From contig CBDICY010000001.1 of the NCBI GenBank assembly GCA_965277445.1, forward strand, positions 620,001 to 684,000: a stretch of DNA of 64,000 bases. Direction: 5' to 3'. The first letter of the stretch is position 1, and each line of letters begins with the position of its first letter. The notes beneath the pieces were generated by a model. It worked only from the letters and a program-made list of their open reading frames with translations, was not told the DNA's origin and did not search any database. The translations under genes were made by a program, and so were the position numbers. This DNA is from JAFMDF01 sp965277445. Lineage in GTDB: Bacteria > Bacteroidota > Bacteroidia > Chitinophagales > Saprospiraceae. Of this stretch, positions 46,200-56,200 are shown piece by piece.

Positions 46200-47405
46200 A
46201 TGAATAATAGAGAATTTTTATTCCTGTATGATGCTGCAAATTGTAATCCAAACGGTGACCCTGACCAAGAAAATAAGCCTAGAATGGATAGGGCAACGAA
46301 AACGAATTTAGTTTCAAGTTATCGTTTAAAACGATATGTTCGAGACTATTTAATTGACAATGAAACTAATGATAAATTAGACGTTTTTGTTAGACAAATG
46401 GGAGAGCGAAAAGTTAGTCTTGAAACTAGATTGACTGGAGAAATTAATGATTTAAAGACGAACCAAAAGGAATTTGATAGATTAGTTAAAGAAAATAAAG
46501 AGTTTGAAGAATTATTAGCGCAATTCAAATCCAATGTTAAATCTGTTTCTGAACTATCTAATTTTGAAATTTTTCTTCTAGATGGAGAGGATAAAATAAA
46601 ATCTAATATTTCTGGAACTGCAAAAAATGAGAAAGAGGCTAAAACTAAGGAAGATGCCTTTATAAAGACTCGCAAAGGATTTATAAATAATGCAGTTCTT
46701 ACAGCTTTAGTGAAATCTAATTTTATTGATATTAGATTTTTTGGAGGGTCTTTTGCCGCTAAAGGGTTTTCTAGAACGTTTACGGGAGCAGTACAAGTAA
46801 ATCTTGGTTATTCTCTGCATCCTGTCGAATTAAATACCTCCAATAGTTTGGTGACTATTATGCCAGCTAAATCAACGGATGATGGTAATAGCACAATAGG
46901 AAAAAACGAAACCTTATTCTATAGTTTAATTGGATTTTCAGGAACAGTTAATGCTAAAAAGGCAGAGATTAATGGTTTAAAAGATACTGATTTACCGTTA
47001 TTTCGTCAAAGTTTAATAAAATCCATTTTAGAAACTAGGACTGAGTCAAAGAAAAATCAATACCCTCGCTTTTATTTAGAAATTGAGTATAACGGCGAAT
47101 TAGACAAAGATGGAAAGAAAACCGCAAAAGAAACTTATGGTAGATTAGGTGATTTAAGAAATCATATTAAATTGACTTCGAAAGCAGTAGGTAGAAATGA
47201 TGATAAAGATTTTTCTAAAGTACGAAAGTTAGAAGATATAGAAATCGACTTCAAGCCACTTTTTGAAAAAATAAACTTAATCAAAGATAAAATTAAGTGT
47301 GTCAAAATATGGACATCATTAGATTTTGATTTTGAAACATTTAAAACTCATTTAACTCAAGAAAACGGTATAGCTAAAGACAAAATTGAACAACTAACTA
47401 TCTAA
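46200..47405 (+). CDS. cas7: Cas7/Csh2, type I-B backbone subunit, with a coiled-coil insert
   Basis: 401 aa. The start REFLFLYDAANCNPNGDPDQ and the following RMDRATKTNLVSSYRLKRYV are the Csh2 signature, and the RRM-like core continues with IDIRFFGGSFAAKGFSRTFT and GAVQVNLGYSLHP. Known: several Cas7 copies line the crRNA and hold the target. About residues 72-160 form a Lys/Glu-rich helical stretch (EINDLKTNQKEFDRLVKENK, then EFEELLAQFKSNVKSVSELS) that appears to be an insertion, making the protein longer than the usual Csh2. The gene lies 32 bases after cas8b and ends 3 bases before cas5. Confidence 0.95.
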   Translation: MNNREFLFLYDAANCNPNGDPDQENKPRMDRATKTNLVSSYRLKRYVRDYLIDNETNDKLDVFVRQMGERKVSLETRLTGEINDLKTNQKEFDRLVKENKEFEELLAQFKSNVKSVSELSNFEIFLLDGEDKIKSNISGTAKNEKEAKTKEDAFIKTRKGFINNAVLTALVKSNFIDIRFFGGSFAAKGFSRTFTGAVQVNLGYSLHPVELNTSNSLVTIMPAKSTDDGNSTIGKNETLFYSLIGFSGTVNAKKAEINGLKDTDLPLFRQSLIKSILETRTESKKNQYPRFYLEIEYNGELDKDGKKTAKETYGRLGDLRNHIKLTSKAVGRNDDKDFSKVRKLEDIEIDFKPLFEKINLIKDKIKCVKIWTSLDFDFETFKTHLTQENGIAKDKIEQLTI

Positions 47406-47408
47406 ATC

Positions 47409-48188
47409 ATGCTCGAAAATTTGATAAGTTTTGATTTATGTGGGAAAGTGGCTCATTTTAGAAAATTCTATTCTACTAGTTCCGCCTTAACACATACTAT
47501 ACCTCCTAGAACGACAATTTTAGGAATACTTGCTGCAATCATAGGAGAATACAGAGATACATATTATGAGAGTATGGATGATTTGTTGATAGGAATACAA
47601 GTCATTTCTCCTATGAAGAAAATTTTTCAGAAGTTTAATTTTTTGAAAATTGATAATAAGAATATAGACCAATTTGCTGGTATTGCTCCAAATCGAACTC
47701 AAACCTCTGTAGAATTAATAATACCAATAAATATTAGAGAAGAAGATTTAAAATTTAGAATTTTTGTAGGGGGTAAAAATAAGCATCATGAAAAATATCA
47801 AAAGCTTGTTGAATACTTAAAAACTGAACAAAATGAATTCGGTACTACTCTTGGGTTAGCACATTTGATTGGGTATATAGAGAATGTGATTGAATATAAA
47901 GGATTTGAAGAAGTTATTACAAACGATGTACTAATATCTACTGCCATTCTAGCAAATCAGGTTAAAGATTTTACGACAAGGAATATCTCTATAGAACAGG
48001 ATAATTTTCCTTTGCGAATGAAAAAAACTAGTGCCTTAAACGCTAAAGTTATTACTAGAATAGCATCAGATGTCCAATCACTTGTTTATAGTATTGATGG
48101 TCAACCGTTTGGAGTAATCTTAAACGATAATAAAAATATTTACTCCATCTCAACAAGAGAAACTAAATTTAATATTGCGCTGATATGA
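47409..48188 (+). CDS. cas5: Cas5b, type I-B
   Basis: 259 aa. The N-terminus ISFDLCGKVAHFRKFYSTSS followed by LTHTIPPRTTILGILAAIIG is the Cas5 signature: an RRM strand and a Gly-rich, PPRTT motif that holds the 5' handle of crRNA. Known: Cas5 caps the 5' end of the crRNA in the Cascade complex. It is separated by 3 bases from cas7 and overlaps the start of cas3 by 4 bases, so the two are translationally coupled. Confidence 0.93.
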   Translation: MLENLISFDLCGKVAHFRKFYSTSSALTHTIPPRTTILGILAAIIGEYRDTYYESMDDLLIGIQVISPMKKIFQKFNFLKIDNKNIDQFAGIAPNRTQTSVELIIPINIREEDLKFRIFVGGKNKHHEKYQKLVEYLKTEQNEFGTTLGLAHLIGYIENVIEYKGFEEVITNDVLISTAILANQVKDFTTRNISIEQDNFPLRMKKTSALNAKVITRIASDVQSLVYSIDGQPFGVILNDNKNIYSISTRETKFNIALI

Positions 48189-50548
48189 GTTTTCTTTCGC
48201 ACATAAAAAAAGATAAGGATGGCAATGTTTACTATGAGAAGAGACTCATCACGCATATTGATGGTATTAGAAAAATTGCCTTAAAGTCTCTTTCAAAACA
48301 TTTAATTGAACATAAAGAATTACTCATTAAAATCGTAAAACTCCATGATTTAGGGAAATATTCGAAGTACTTTCAAGATTATCTATTGACGGGTAAGCCA
48401 GCCAAAAATAATCTTCATTTTCATTCAATGATTGGTGCTTGTACTATTTTTAACCTATTGGAAAAGCAAAATGAAAAATTAGCCTTAATTGCTTATTTTA
48501 TTATTTATCATCATCATTCCAATTTAAATGATATTTCGGATTGTTATCCGCAAAAAAGAGTAATAAAAGGAAACGCTAATAAGCGACTTAGAGGGCAATT
48601 TCAAGATATTAAGTTAAAATTAAATCAAATTCAGAAAGAATTAGAATTAGTTATTGATGAACAAGAATTGGGAAAGAAAGTAATTGATTTATTATGCCCA
48701 TCTGATGATTTAAAAAACGAAGACAATATCCATAATTATTTTATAATAAATTATCTTTTTTCTATACTTATTGAAGGGGATAAATTGGACGCATCGGATA
48801 CAGTATTTTATGAAAAGAAATTTATTGATGATAAACTAGTGGATTCTTTCATTTTATCTTTAAATGTTAATCCAGAAGACGTTCAGAATATTAGAAGAAG
48901 AAAAGCAAGATTACAAGTTCTTTCAAATCTGGAACGGAAGGATATTACTCAAATTAAACTCTTTACATTAACCGCACCTACGGGGATAGGTAAAACGCTT
49001 ACGGCATTAGACTTTGCTTTAAAATTAAGAACAAAAATTAGAGAAGAAGAAGGATATGAGACTCAAATTATTTATGCCTTACCTTTTATAAATATCATTG
49101 AACAATCAATAGATGTTTATAAAAATGTACTGCCTGGGTATGTGAAATTACAAGCTCATTATCAATTTGCTGATGTTTTTGAACAGACAAGAAATTATAA
49201 TGAGTACAAGAATTATAACCAAAAAACAATGCAGTTGGATACCTGGCAATCAGATATTGTCATTACTTCTTTCGTCCAATTCTTACAAACATTAATTGGT
49301 TATAGAAATAAAGTGCTTAAAAAATTTAATCACCTTGCAGATTCGATAATAATTTTAGACGAAGTTCAAACCCTAAAGTTAGGTCATTTACCTTTAATTG
49401 GTGCTGCGCTTTTCTATGCTTCTAAATTTTTAAATGCTAGAATCATTCTAATGACTGCGACGAAGCCATTAACTTATGAATTAGCTATACAAAAATTACT
49501 GCCAAAAGAAAAAATTAAAAGATTAGAGTTACTTAATAATTATGAAGAGGTGTTTGGATGGTTTAACCGAACTAAATTGATACCATTGTTAGATGAAAAG
49601 TTGGAGAATGAAGAAGATTTTATCAAAAAGATATTTGATAAGAAATGGGTTGAAAATAAATCATGTTTAATTGTCTGCAACACAGTTAATCGTTCAATAG
49701 CACTTTTTAATTCCATTCGAAACTTTTTAGATGAAAATGGAGCAAAAAACCCTTTGTACTATCTATCTACAAATATTATCCCCGCACACCGATTAGAAAG
49801 AATAAAAGCTATAAAAGAAGATATGAAGAATGGGCTAAAACCTATTTTAATATCCACTCAAGTTGTTGAGGCAGGAGTAGATTTAGATTTTGATATGGGG
49901 TTTAGGGACTTAGCACCTTTAGATTCCATTATTCAGGTGGCAGGTCGAATAAACCGAGGAGATAAAAAAGTAGAAGAGTCCCCCCTTTATATTATAGATT
50001 TTGGAGATTGTTGTAAAATATATGATGGTATAACTGAAAAACATTCTAGAGGAGCATTTGATGGGGAATTTAAAGAAGGTGTCGCAGAAGAAAATTACCT
50101 TGATTTGATAAAGAAATATTTTAAAAGAGTAAGTTTGGAGAGTAGATATGACCAATCGAGGTCTATTTTTAAGGCGATGAAAACATTAAAATATGATGGA
50201 AAAAAGGAAGAGGTGGAAGCCTATAAAACTGTTTCAAGTTTTCAAGTAATCGAAGAAAGAGGTGGTGTAAGTACTATATTTATTGAAATTGACAACAAAG
50301 CAAAAGAGGTAAAAGCAAAGTTTGAAGACTTGCAAGCGAAAAAAATAGGAAAGGGAGTTTTTGAACCTTTTAAACGGGATTTTCATCAAAGAATGGTTAA
50401 CGTCCCTACTTGGTGCTTAGACGGTTTTTTGGAGAATTTGTCAGATAATATTCTGTGTGTGCCTAATTTGATTTGGAAAGATTATTATGATTTAGAAACA
50501 GGATTTAAGAGAACTCCGTCGAAAGATGATACTTCATTAATGCTTTAA
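48185..50548 (+). CDS. cas3: Cas3, HD nuclease-helicase
   Basis: 787 aa. The N-terminal HD nuclease has His54-Asp55 in KLHDLGKYSKYF, His80, the His cluster 109-111 and GDKLDASD near 200. The SF2 helicase has Walker A APTGIGKT (264-271), the Walker B box DEVQ (392-395), motif III MTATKP (423-428), and later QVVEAGVDLDFDMGFRD with QVAGRINR. Known: Cas3 is recruited to the R-loop and degrades target DNA in the 3'-5' direction. All expected catalytic motifs are present, so it should be active. It overlaps cas5 by 4 bases and precedes cas6 by 11. Confidence 0.96.
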   Translation: MSFLSHIKKDKDGNVYYEKRLITHIDGIRKIALKSLSKHLIEHKELLIKIVKLHDLGKYSKYFQDYLLTGKPAKNNLHFHSMIGACTIFNLLEKQNEKLALIAYFIIYHHHSNLNDISDCYPQKRVIKGNANKRLRGQFQDIKLKLNQIQKELELVIDEQELGKKVIDLLCPSDDLKNEDNIHNYFIINYLFSILIEGDKLDASDTVFYEKKFIDDKLVDSFILSLNVNPEDVQNIRRRKARLQVLSNLERKDITQIKLFTLTAPTGIGKTLTALDFALKLRTKIREEEGYETQIIYALPFINIIEQSIDVYKNVLPGYVKLQAHYQFADVFEQTRNYNEYKNYNQKTMQLDTWQSDIVITSFVQFLQTLIGYRNKVLKKFNHLADSIIILDEVQTLKLGHLPLIGAALFYASKFLNARIILMTATKPLTYELAIQKLLPKEKIKRLELLNNYEEVFGWFNRTKLIPLLDEKLENEEDFIKKIFDKKWVENKSCLIVCNTVNRSIALFNSIRNFLDENGAKNPLYYLSTNIIPAHRLERIKAIKEDMKNGLKPILISTQVVEAGVDLDFDMGFRDLAPLDSIIQVAGRINRGDKKVEESPLYIIDFGDCCKIYDGITEKHSRGAFDGEFKEGVAEENYLDLIKKYFKRVSLESRYDQSRSIFKAMKTLKYDGKKEEVEAYKTVSSFQVIEERGGVSTIFIEIDNKAKEVKAKFEDLQAKKIGKGVFEPFKRDFHQRMVNVPTWCLDGFLENLSDNILCVPNLIWKDYYDLETGFKRTPSKDDTSLML

Positions 50549-50559
50549 AACAAAACACC

Positions 50560-51216
50560 ATGCACCAAACAACCCTATCCTTCCCCCAAATCCGCCTCCA
50601 AAGAAGAGACGGTCACAAACTAAGAGGCTACTTCGCCAACCAATTCGGCGAAGAATCCGACCTATTCCACAACCACGATACAGCGGGAAAAGCGATTTAT
50701 CGATACCCCAGAATTCAATATAAAATCGTCAATGGGGTGCCGACGGTAATTGGTATAGACGAAGGCGCAAAGTTGATCGTCGAACGGTTTCTACAAATTC
50801 AGTATGTAGACATCGATGGCTTACGATTTTTTACCGACCAAAAGAATATGAAGAGTCAGGAGTTTATAACGGGAGTGAATGGATCATTATACCAATATGA
50901 ATTCATTAATCCTTGGATGGCTTTGAATCAACAGAATCACCAGGCTTATTTAACCATGACACCCGATGAAAAGCAGCAGAAATTAAAGGGCGTCTTAACG
51001 AATAATATGTTAGCCTTCTTTAAATCGGTGGGACATCATGAAAAAGAACGGATTATGGTGAATTTACAATTAAAAGAACCTCGATTGGCTGGCTTTAAGA
51101 ATCAACGACTATTGACCTTTATGGGCAGTTTTGTCACGAATGTTAAGTTACCAGATTATATAGGATTAGGGAAGTCCGTTTCTAGAGGGTATGGGACGAT
51201 CAAGCAAATAAAATAA
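50560..51216 (+). CDS. cas6: Cas6 crRNA-processing endoribonuclease
   Basis: 218 aa. The C-terminus has the Gly-rich loop YIGLGKSVSRGYGTIKQIK characteristic of Cas6 RAMP proteins, and the rest fits two ferredoxin-like halves (FPQIRLQRRDGHKLRGYFAN at the start). Known: Cas6 cuts each repeat and leaves an 8-base 5' handle, here ATTGAAAC. His151 or the nearby His152 in KSVGHHEKERIM could be catalytic, but this is a guess. Its 5' end is C-rich and unlike the AT-rich cas8b-cas3 block. In many I-B loci cas6 comes first; here it sits between cas3 and cas1. Confidence 0.88.
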   Translation: MHQTTLSFPQIRLQRRDGHKLRGYFANQFGEESDLFHNHDTAGKAIYRYPRIQYKIVNGVPTVIGIDEGAKLIVERFLQIQYVDIDGLRFFTDQKNMKSQEFITGVNGSLYQYEFINPWMALNQQNHQAYLTMTPDEKQQKLKGVLTNNMLAFFKSVGHHEKERIMVNLQLKEPRLAGFKNQRLLTFMGSFVTNVKLPDYIGLGKSVSRGYGTIKQIK

Positions 51217-51220
51217 GCTA

Positions 51221-52213
51221 ATGCAAATACATCTAAACACTTATGGCACCTATCTCCATATCAAAGACCAACTTTTTGAGGTTCGAAAAAAGACAGATGG
51301 AGTGGTCGAAAAACATCATATTGCCGCACATAAAGTGAAGAGTATATGGGTAGGGCAGGGGATTGCCTTTTCCTCCGATGCAGTTCGATTGGCGGTAAAA
51401 AATAACATTGATATTGTTTTCTTGGAATATGATGGTATGCCGATTGGTCGAGTCTGGCATAGCAAATTGGGGAGTACTTCCTTGATTCGGAAAAAACAAT
51501 TGGTGGCGAGTTTAAATGAGGGGGCGTTGGAATATACCAAAAATTGGTTGACCCAAAAAATACAAAACCAATCTGATTTTATTCAAAACCTACTAAAACA
51601 TCGCAAACAACATCAGGTTTATTTAATAGACAAGATAGAACGAATCGACAAACTACAAGCTTCTATCCAAGCCTTAACGGCTACTCATATAGATGAAGTG
51701 GCAGACCGAATTAGAGGGTTAGAAGGGACGGCAGGCAGATTGTATTTTGAAACCATTGCCTTTGTTTTACCCAAGCAATACCAACTAAATGGACGGTCTT
51801 ATCGCCCTGCCAAAGATGGCTTTAATGCTTTTTTGAATTATGCTTATGGGGTGTTATATAGTCGAGTAGAAAAATCTTTGATTATTGCAGGGATTGACCC
51901 TTATGTGGGGTTTCTGCATCGAGACGATTATAATTATAAAAGTATGGTCTATGATTTTATTGAACCTTATAGAGCGTATGCGGATAAAGTGGTTTTTAGT
52001 TTGTTTGCAGCGAAAAAAGTGAATAAGGGACAGGTGGATGCGATTACCAACGGCTATCGACTCAATAAAGAAGGAAAGGTCTTATTAATGGAAGCCTTTA
52101 ATAAATACTTGGAAGAAGACAAAATTAGATACAAGGGTAAAAATAGATTTAGAGGAGACGTCATTCAATTAGAAGCACATCAATTTGCGAATGAGCTTAT
52201 TGATAAAAAATAA
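51221..52213 (+). CDS. cas1: Cas1 integrase
   Basis: 330 aa, normal length. The metal-binding residues are seen as Glu168 in RGLEGTAGRLYFE, His233 in GFLHRDDYN and Glu248 in YDFIEPYRAYADKVV. The N-terminal beta-domain (1-80) and helical C-terminal domain are both complete. Known: Cas1 with Cas2 inserts new spacers at the leader end of the array. It starts 4 bases after cas6 and ends 5 bases before cas2. Confidence 0.97.
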   Translation: MQIHLNTYGTYLHIKDQLFEVRKKTDGVVEKHHIAAHKVKSIWVGQGIAFSSDAVRLAVKNNIDIVFLEYDGMPIGRVWHSKLGSTSLIRKKQLVASLNEGALEYTKNWLTQKIQNQSDFIQNLLKHRKQHQVYLIDKIERIDKLQASIQALTATHIDEVADRIRGLEGTAGRLYFETIAFVLPKQYQLNGRSYRPAKDGFNAFLNYAYGVLYSRVEKSLIIAGIDPYVGFLHRDDYNYKSMVYDFIEPYRAYADKVVFSLFAAKKVNKGQVDAITNGYRLNKEGKVLLMEAFNKYLEEDKIRYKGKNRFRGDVIQLEAHQFANELIDKK

Positions 52214-52218
52214 GCACC

Positions 52219-52509
52219 ATGATAATATGGGTATTATATGACATTCAAAATGACCGAGCCAGAACCAAAGTTGCTAAATATTGCAAACAGGCAGGTTTAT
52301 ACAGAGTCCAGTACAGCTGTTTCCTTGGTTCTGTCGACTCCAATCGTAAGGATACACTAGAATTACAAATCGAAGCAGAAATAAATACCGAAATAGACAA
52401 GGTGTATATCTTTCCAATGAGTAAAAAGGAATTAAAAGATACGGTATTGTTGGGACAAGCTTTTGATAAGAAATTGGTCAGCGATAAAGTAAAAGCCTTA
52501 TTTTTTTAA
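52219..52509 (+). CDS. cas2: Cas2
   Basis: 96 aa. The pattern MIIWVLYDIQNDRARTKVAK with Asp8, then QAGLYRVQYSCFLGSVD and INTEIDKVYIFPMSKKEL, is standard for Cas2. Known: a Cas2 dimer bridges two Cas1 dimers during spacer capture. It lies 5 bases after cas1 and 15 before cas4. Confidence 0.96.
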   Translation: MIIWVLYDIQNDRARTKVAKYCKQAGLYRVQYSCFLGSVDSNRKDTLELQIEAEINTEIDKVYIFPMSKKELKDTVLLGQAFDKKLVSDKVKALFF

Positions 52510-52524
52510 AGCAAAAAAATCATC

Positions 52525-53100
52525 ATGTTCTCTATTACGCCTTCTCAAATTATTGAATACTTATTTTGCCCTCGGTTCACCTATTTTGAATATGTGCTGC
52601 GAATACCGCAATACGAAGATAGGCATTTTAAAGTAGGAAAGGGTAGGGAAGTACATGAGCAAAAAGCCAAACAAAACATAGAATACCTAAGGCGAAGAAT
52701 CGGCGTGACAGAAAAGTATTTAAACCAATATTTAACGAATGATTTATTACGAGGCGAAGTAGATGAAATTTTGTTATTGAAAGATGACACCATGGCGCCC
52801 TTGGACTATAAATTCGCAAAATACGAAGGGAAAATTTATCAAACGTACTTAACTCAGTTGTTTTGTTATGCGTGGTTAATCAAAGACAATTTTGGGAAAT
52901 CGGTCAATAAAGGTTTTATCGTTTATACCCGAAGCAAAAATAAGTTGGTAGAAATAGCCATTAGGGAAGAGGATATAGAAGCAGTTCAAAAAGTAGCGGA
53001 TGAAATAAAACAAATTTTAGCCACAAATAAATACCCTAAAGCAACCAAGTCCAAAAAAAGATGCTTAACTTGTACCTATAGAAATATCTGTATTAAATAA
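52525..53100 (+). CDS. cas4: Cas4 nuclease
   Basis: 191 aa. Four Cys residues for an iron-sulphur cluster are present: Cys15 (EYLFCPRF) and Cys180, 183 and 189 (KKRCLTCTYRNICIK). The RecB-type nuclease residues lie in RGEVDEILLL and APLDYKFAKYEGKIYQTYLT, and QYRD-like function is served by the following YLTQLFCYAWL helix. Known: Cas4 trims prespacers and helps choose those with the right PAM and orientation. Here it is the last cas gene, 195 bases before the array; in most I-B loci it precedes cas1. Confidence 0.95.
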   Translation: MFSITPSQIIEYLFCPRFTYFEYVLRIPQYEDRHFKVGKGREVHEQKAKQNIEYLRRRIGVTEKYLNQYLTNDLLRGEVDEILLLKDDTMAPLDYKFAKYEGKIYQTYLTQLFCYAWLIKDNFGKSVNKGFIVYTRSKNKLVEIAIREEDIEAVQKVADEIKQILATNKYPKATKSKKRCLTCTYRNICIK

Positions 53101-53295
53101 TCGATTTCCGAGTGGCAATTTATTTTTGGATAGTTAAAATAGTATATTAATTAGTTGATAACTAGTAAGTTATGGTTTCGGAAAAAGATAAAAAAAGGAT
53201 AATAAACATGTTCTTTGACGTACTGAAAATAAAATATAGTTACCTCAAAGAAGTACTTAATCGATTGATTTTTATATATTTGTGGAAGTGGACGG
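53101..53295 (+). promoter_or_regulatory. CRISPR leader with candidate pre-crRNA promoter
   Basis: 195 AT-rich bases between cas4 and the first repeat. TATATTTG at 53275-53282 matches the TAnnTTTG -7 box and would start transcription a few bases before the first repeat. The leader side is set by three facts: cas1/2/4 lie here, repeats end in ATTGAAAC on the plus strand, and the opposite terminal repeat is degenerate. Confidence 0.7.
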
Positions 53296-56200
53296 CTTCC
53301 GATGTGTATTCCAATAAAATAAGGATTGAAACATCGGAAATAGAGAGGTGGTGATAGATGCCACTTTACTTCCGATGTGTATTCCAATAAAATAAGGATT
53401 GAAACGAGGATTTTCCTACTACGCTTTTTCATAATGTACCAACTTCCGATGTGTATTCCAATAAAATAAGGATTGAAACGAAATCAACAGGCAAGCGATT
53501 AATAAAGCGGATGACGCTTCCGATGTGTATTCCAATAAAATAAGGATTGAAACCCACACCACTTTTCAAAAAAACAGCATCCCCAACAGCTTCCGATGTG
53601 TATTCCAATAAAATAAGGATTGAAACGATACGAAAATTAAAACAAATGATACTATCATTCAACTTCCGATGTGTATTCCAATAAAATAAGGATTGAAACT
53701 TGAGGATGTAAATTGGATTACCACACAACGTGGATTCTTCCGATGTGTATTCCAATAAAATAAGGATTGAAACACATTATTCTACAATTTCAATATCCGT
53801 AAAAACACTACTTCCGATGTGTATTCCAATAAAATAAGGATTGAAACTTCGGATCAGCTATCATTATTGTCTTTTGTTTTTTTTCTTCCGATGTGTATTC
53901 CAATAAAATAAGGATTGAAACTTATTCAGTTGTTCATTATAATTATCTTCTTCTTCACTTCCGATGTGTATTCCAATAAAATAAGGATTGAAACGCCTTT
54001 TGGGTACTAGATAATGGTGGAAATGCTAGGCTTCCGATGTGTATTCCAATAAAATAAGGATTGAAACGTTGGTATAAATTGTACTTTTTGAATATCAAAA
54101 TTTCCTTCCGATGTGTATTCCAATAAAATAAGGATTGAAACTGGATTAGAGGAAATGTGTACATTTTCTAATATTGCCTTCCGATGTGTATTCCAATAAA
54201 ATAAGGATTGAAACAGTAATCGTGGCAGGAAAATATCTTACCGAAGAGGGCTTCCGATGTGTATTCCAATAAAATAAGGATTGAAACAATAATTGTGGCG
54301 TATTCCCCTTTTTTCCTAGTACATCCTTCCGATGTGTATTCCAATAAAATAAGGATTGAAACCTCATGTAGATGGCAACTTGTATATTAACGATGTGTCT
54401 CTTCCGATGTGTATTCCAATAAAATAAGGATTGAAACGTGGTTTCCTGTTTTGTCTATGCCCATAAAGCAATGCTTCCGATGTGTATTCCAATAAAATAA
54501 GGATTGAAACTCGAGGTCCATTAGTAGAATAGAAAACAAGTATCAACCTTCCGATGTGTATTCCAATAAAATAAGGATTGAAACAAAAAAACTAATTGTC
54601 CATTTTGCTCTGATGATACACCTTCCGATGTGTATTCCAATAAAATAAGGATTGAAACGTTTTCCAACTGTTGATGGTGTAGCAAATCAGATTTCTTCCG
54701 ATGTGTATTCCAATAAAATAAGGATTGAAACCTAGGCACATTACAATAATGCTCCAAATAAGCCATACTTCCGATGTGTATTCCAATAAAATAAGGATTG
54801 AAACGGTACTGCTGGTGTTATCTATGGTAACGAATCGGTAACTTCCGATGTGTATTCCAATAAAATAAGGATTGAAACAGGCGGAAATTAGAGACTTATT
54901 TGTACTCGCTTGTTGCTTCCGATGTGTATTCCAATAAAATAAGGATTGAAACATGGTACTAAAGCAACCGCAATAGGTGGGCTTGATGGCTTCCGATGTG
55001 TATTCCAATAAAATAAGGATTGAAACATCCAGTATCTAAAAAAGCCATTTGCCAACCACCTGCTTCCGATGTGTATTCCAATAAAATAAGGATTGAAACT
55101 CAATTTCTACCGTTACATTCACACCATCTTTAGAACTTCCGATGTGTATTCCAATAAAATAAGGATTGAAACATTCTTCAAAGGTAAGAAAATCCTTAGA
55201 TTTTTCCGCTTCCGATGTGTATTCCAATAAAATAAGGATTGAAACTAGTCGAACGGCATCTGCCAACGCAGAAGGCTATGTTCTTCCGATGTGTATTCCA
55301 ATAAAATAAGGATTGAAACAAGGAATACCATTCTGGAATTGGTTCTGGTTGAACAGCTTCCGATGTGTATTCCAATAAAATAAGGATTGAAACGTAAAAA
55401 AAGAGAGGAAAAGGTAAGACGATTTTTTGAGGCTTCCGATGTGTATTCCAATAAAATAAGGATTGAAACTACCAAACCCATGAAAGGGTATCCCGATACT
55501 TTCATGCTTCCGATGTGTATTCCAATAAAATAAGGATTGAAACACGTTAAAAGCAAGTTCCATTATGTCAGATTTTGCACTTCCGATGTGTATTCCAATA
55601 AAATAAGGATTGAAACGCTCGAAATAGACGCTAAGTAATTTTCAATTTCAAATCTTCCGATGTGTATTCCAATAAAATAAGGATTGAAACTTGGTAGCCA
55701 ATATGACGACCATTCGATTATGCGCTCTTCCGATGTGTATTCCAATAAAATAAGGATTGAAACTAGGATAAAAATGATGTTCCCCCTGTACCTCTATTAA
55801 CTTCCGATGTGTATTCCAATAAAATAAGGATTGAAACACAAGCATGGATATATATGTAGGGGCGAAAATCCTTTCTTCCGATGTGTATTCCAATAAAATA
55901 AGGATTGAAACTCAACATTGTCTACAATTCCCTCCAATTGGGCAGCAGGCTTCCGATGTGTATTCCAATAAAATAAGGATTGAAACAATCAGCAAAATAC
56001 ATTCACAGTTTAGGCCATATTCTTCCGATGTGTATTCCAATAAAATAAGGATTGAAACAGCCACTCCCTACCGTAAAGTCAGCAAATCTAACTTCTTCCG
56101 ATGTGTATTCCAATAAAATAAGGATTGAAACAAAATAGGCAATTGGAAAGCAGTCGATTTTGAAAATCTTCCGATGTGTATTCCAATAAAATAAGGATTG

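Noticed and set aside
53172..53354. 60-codon plus-strand frame across the leader and first repeat
   Set aside because: It runs into the CRISPR repeat and spacer, so its end is set by the array; the leader is not expected to encode a protein.
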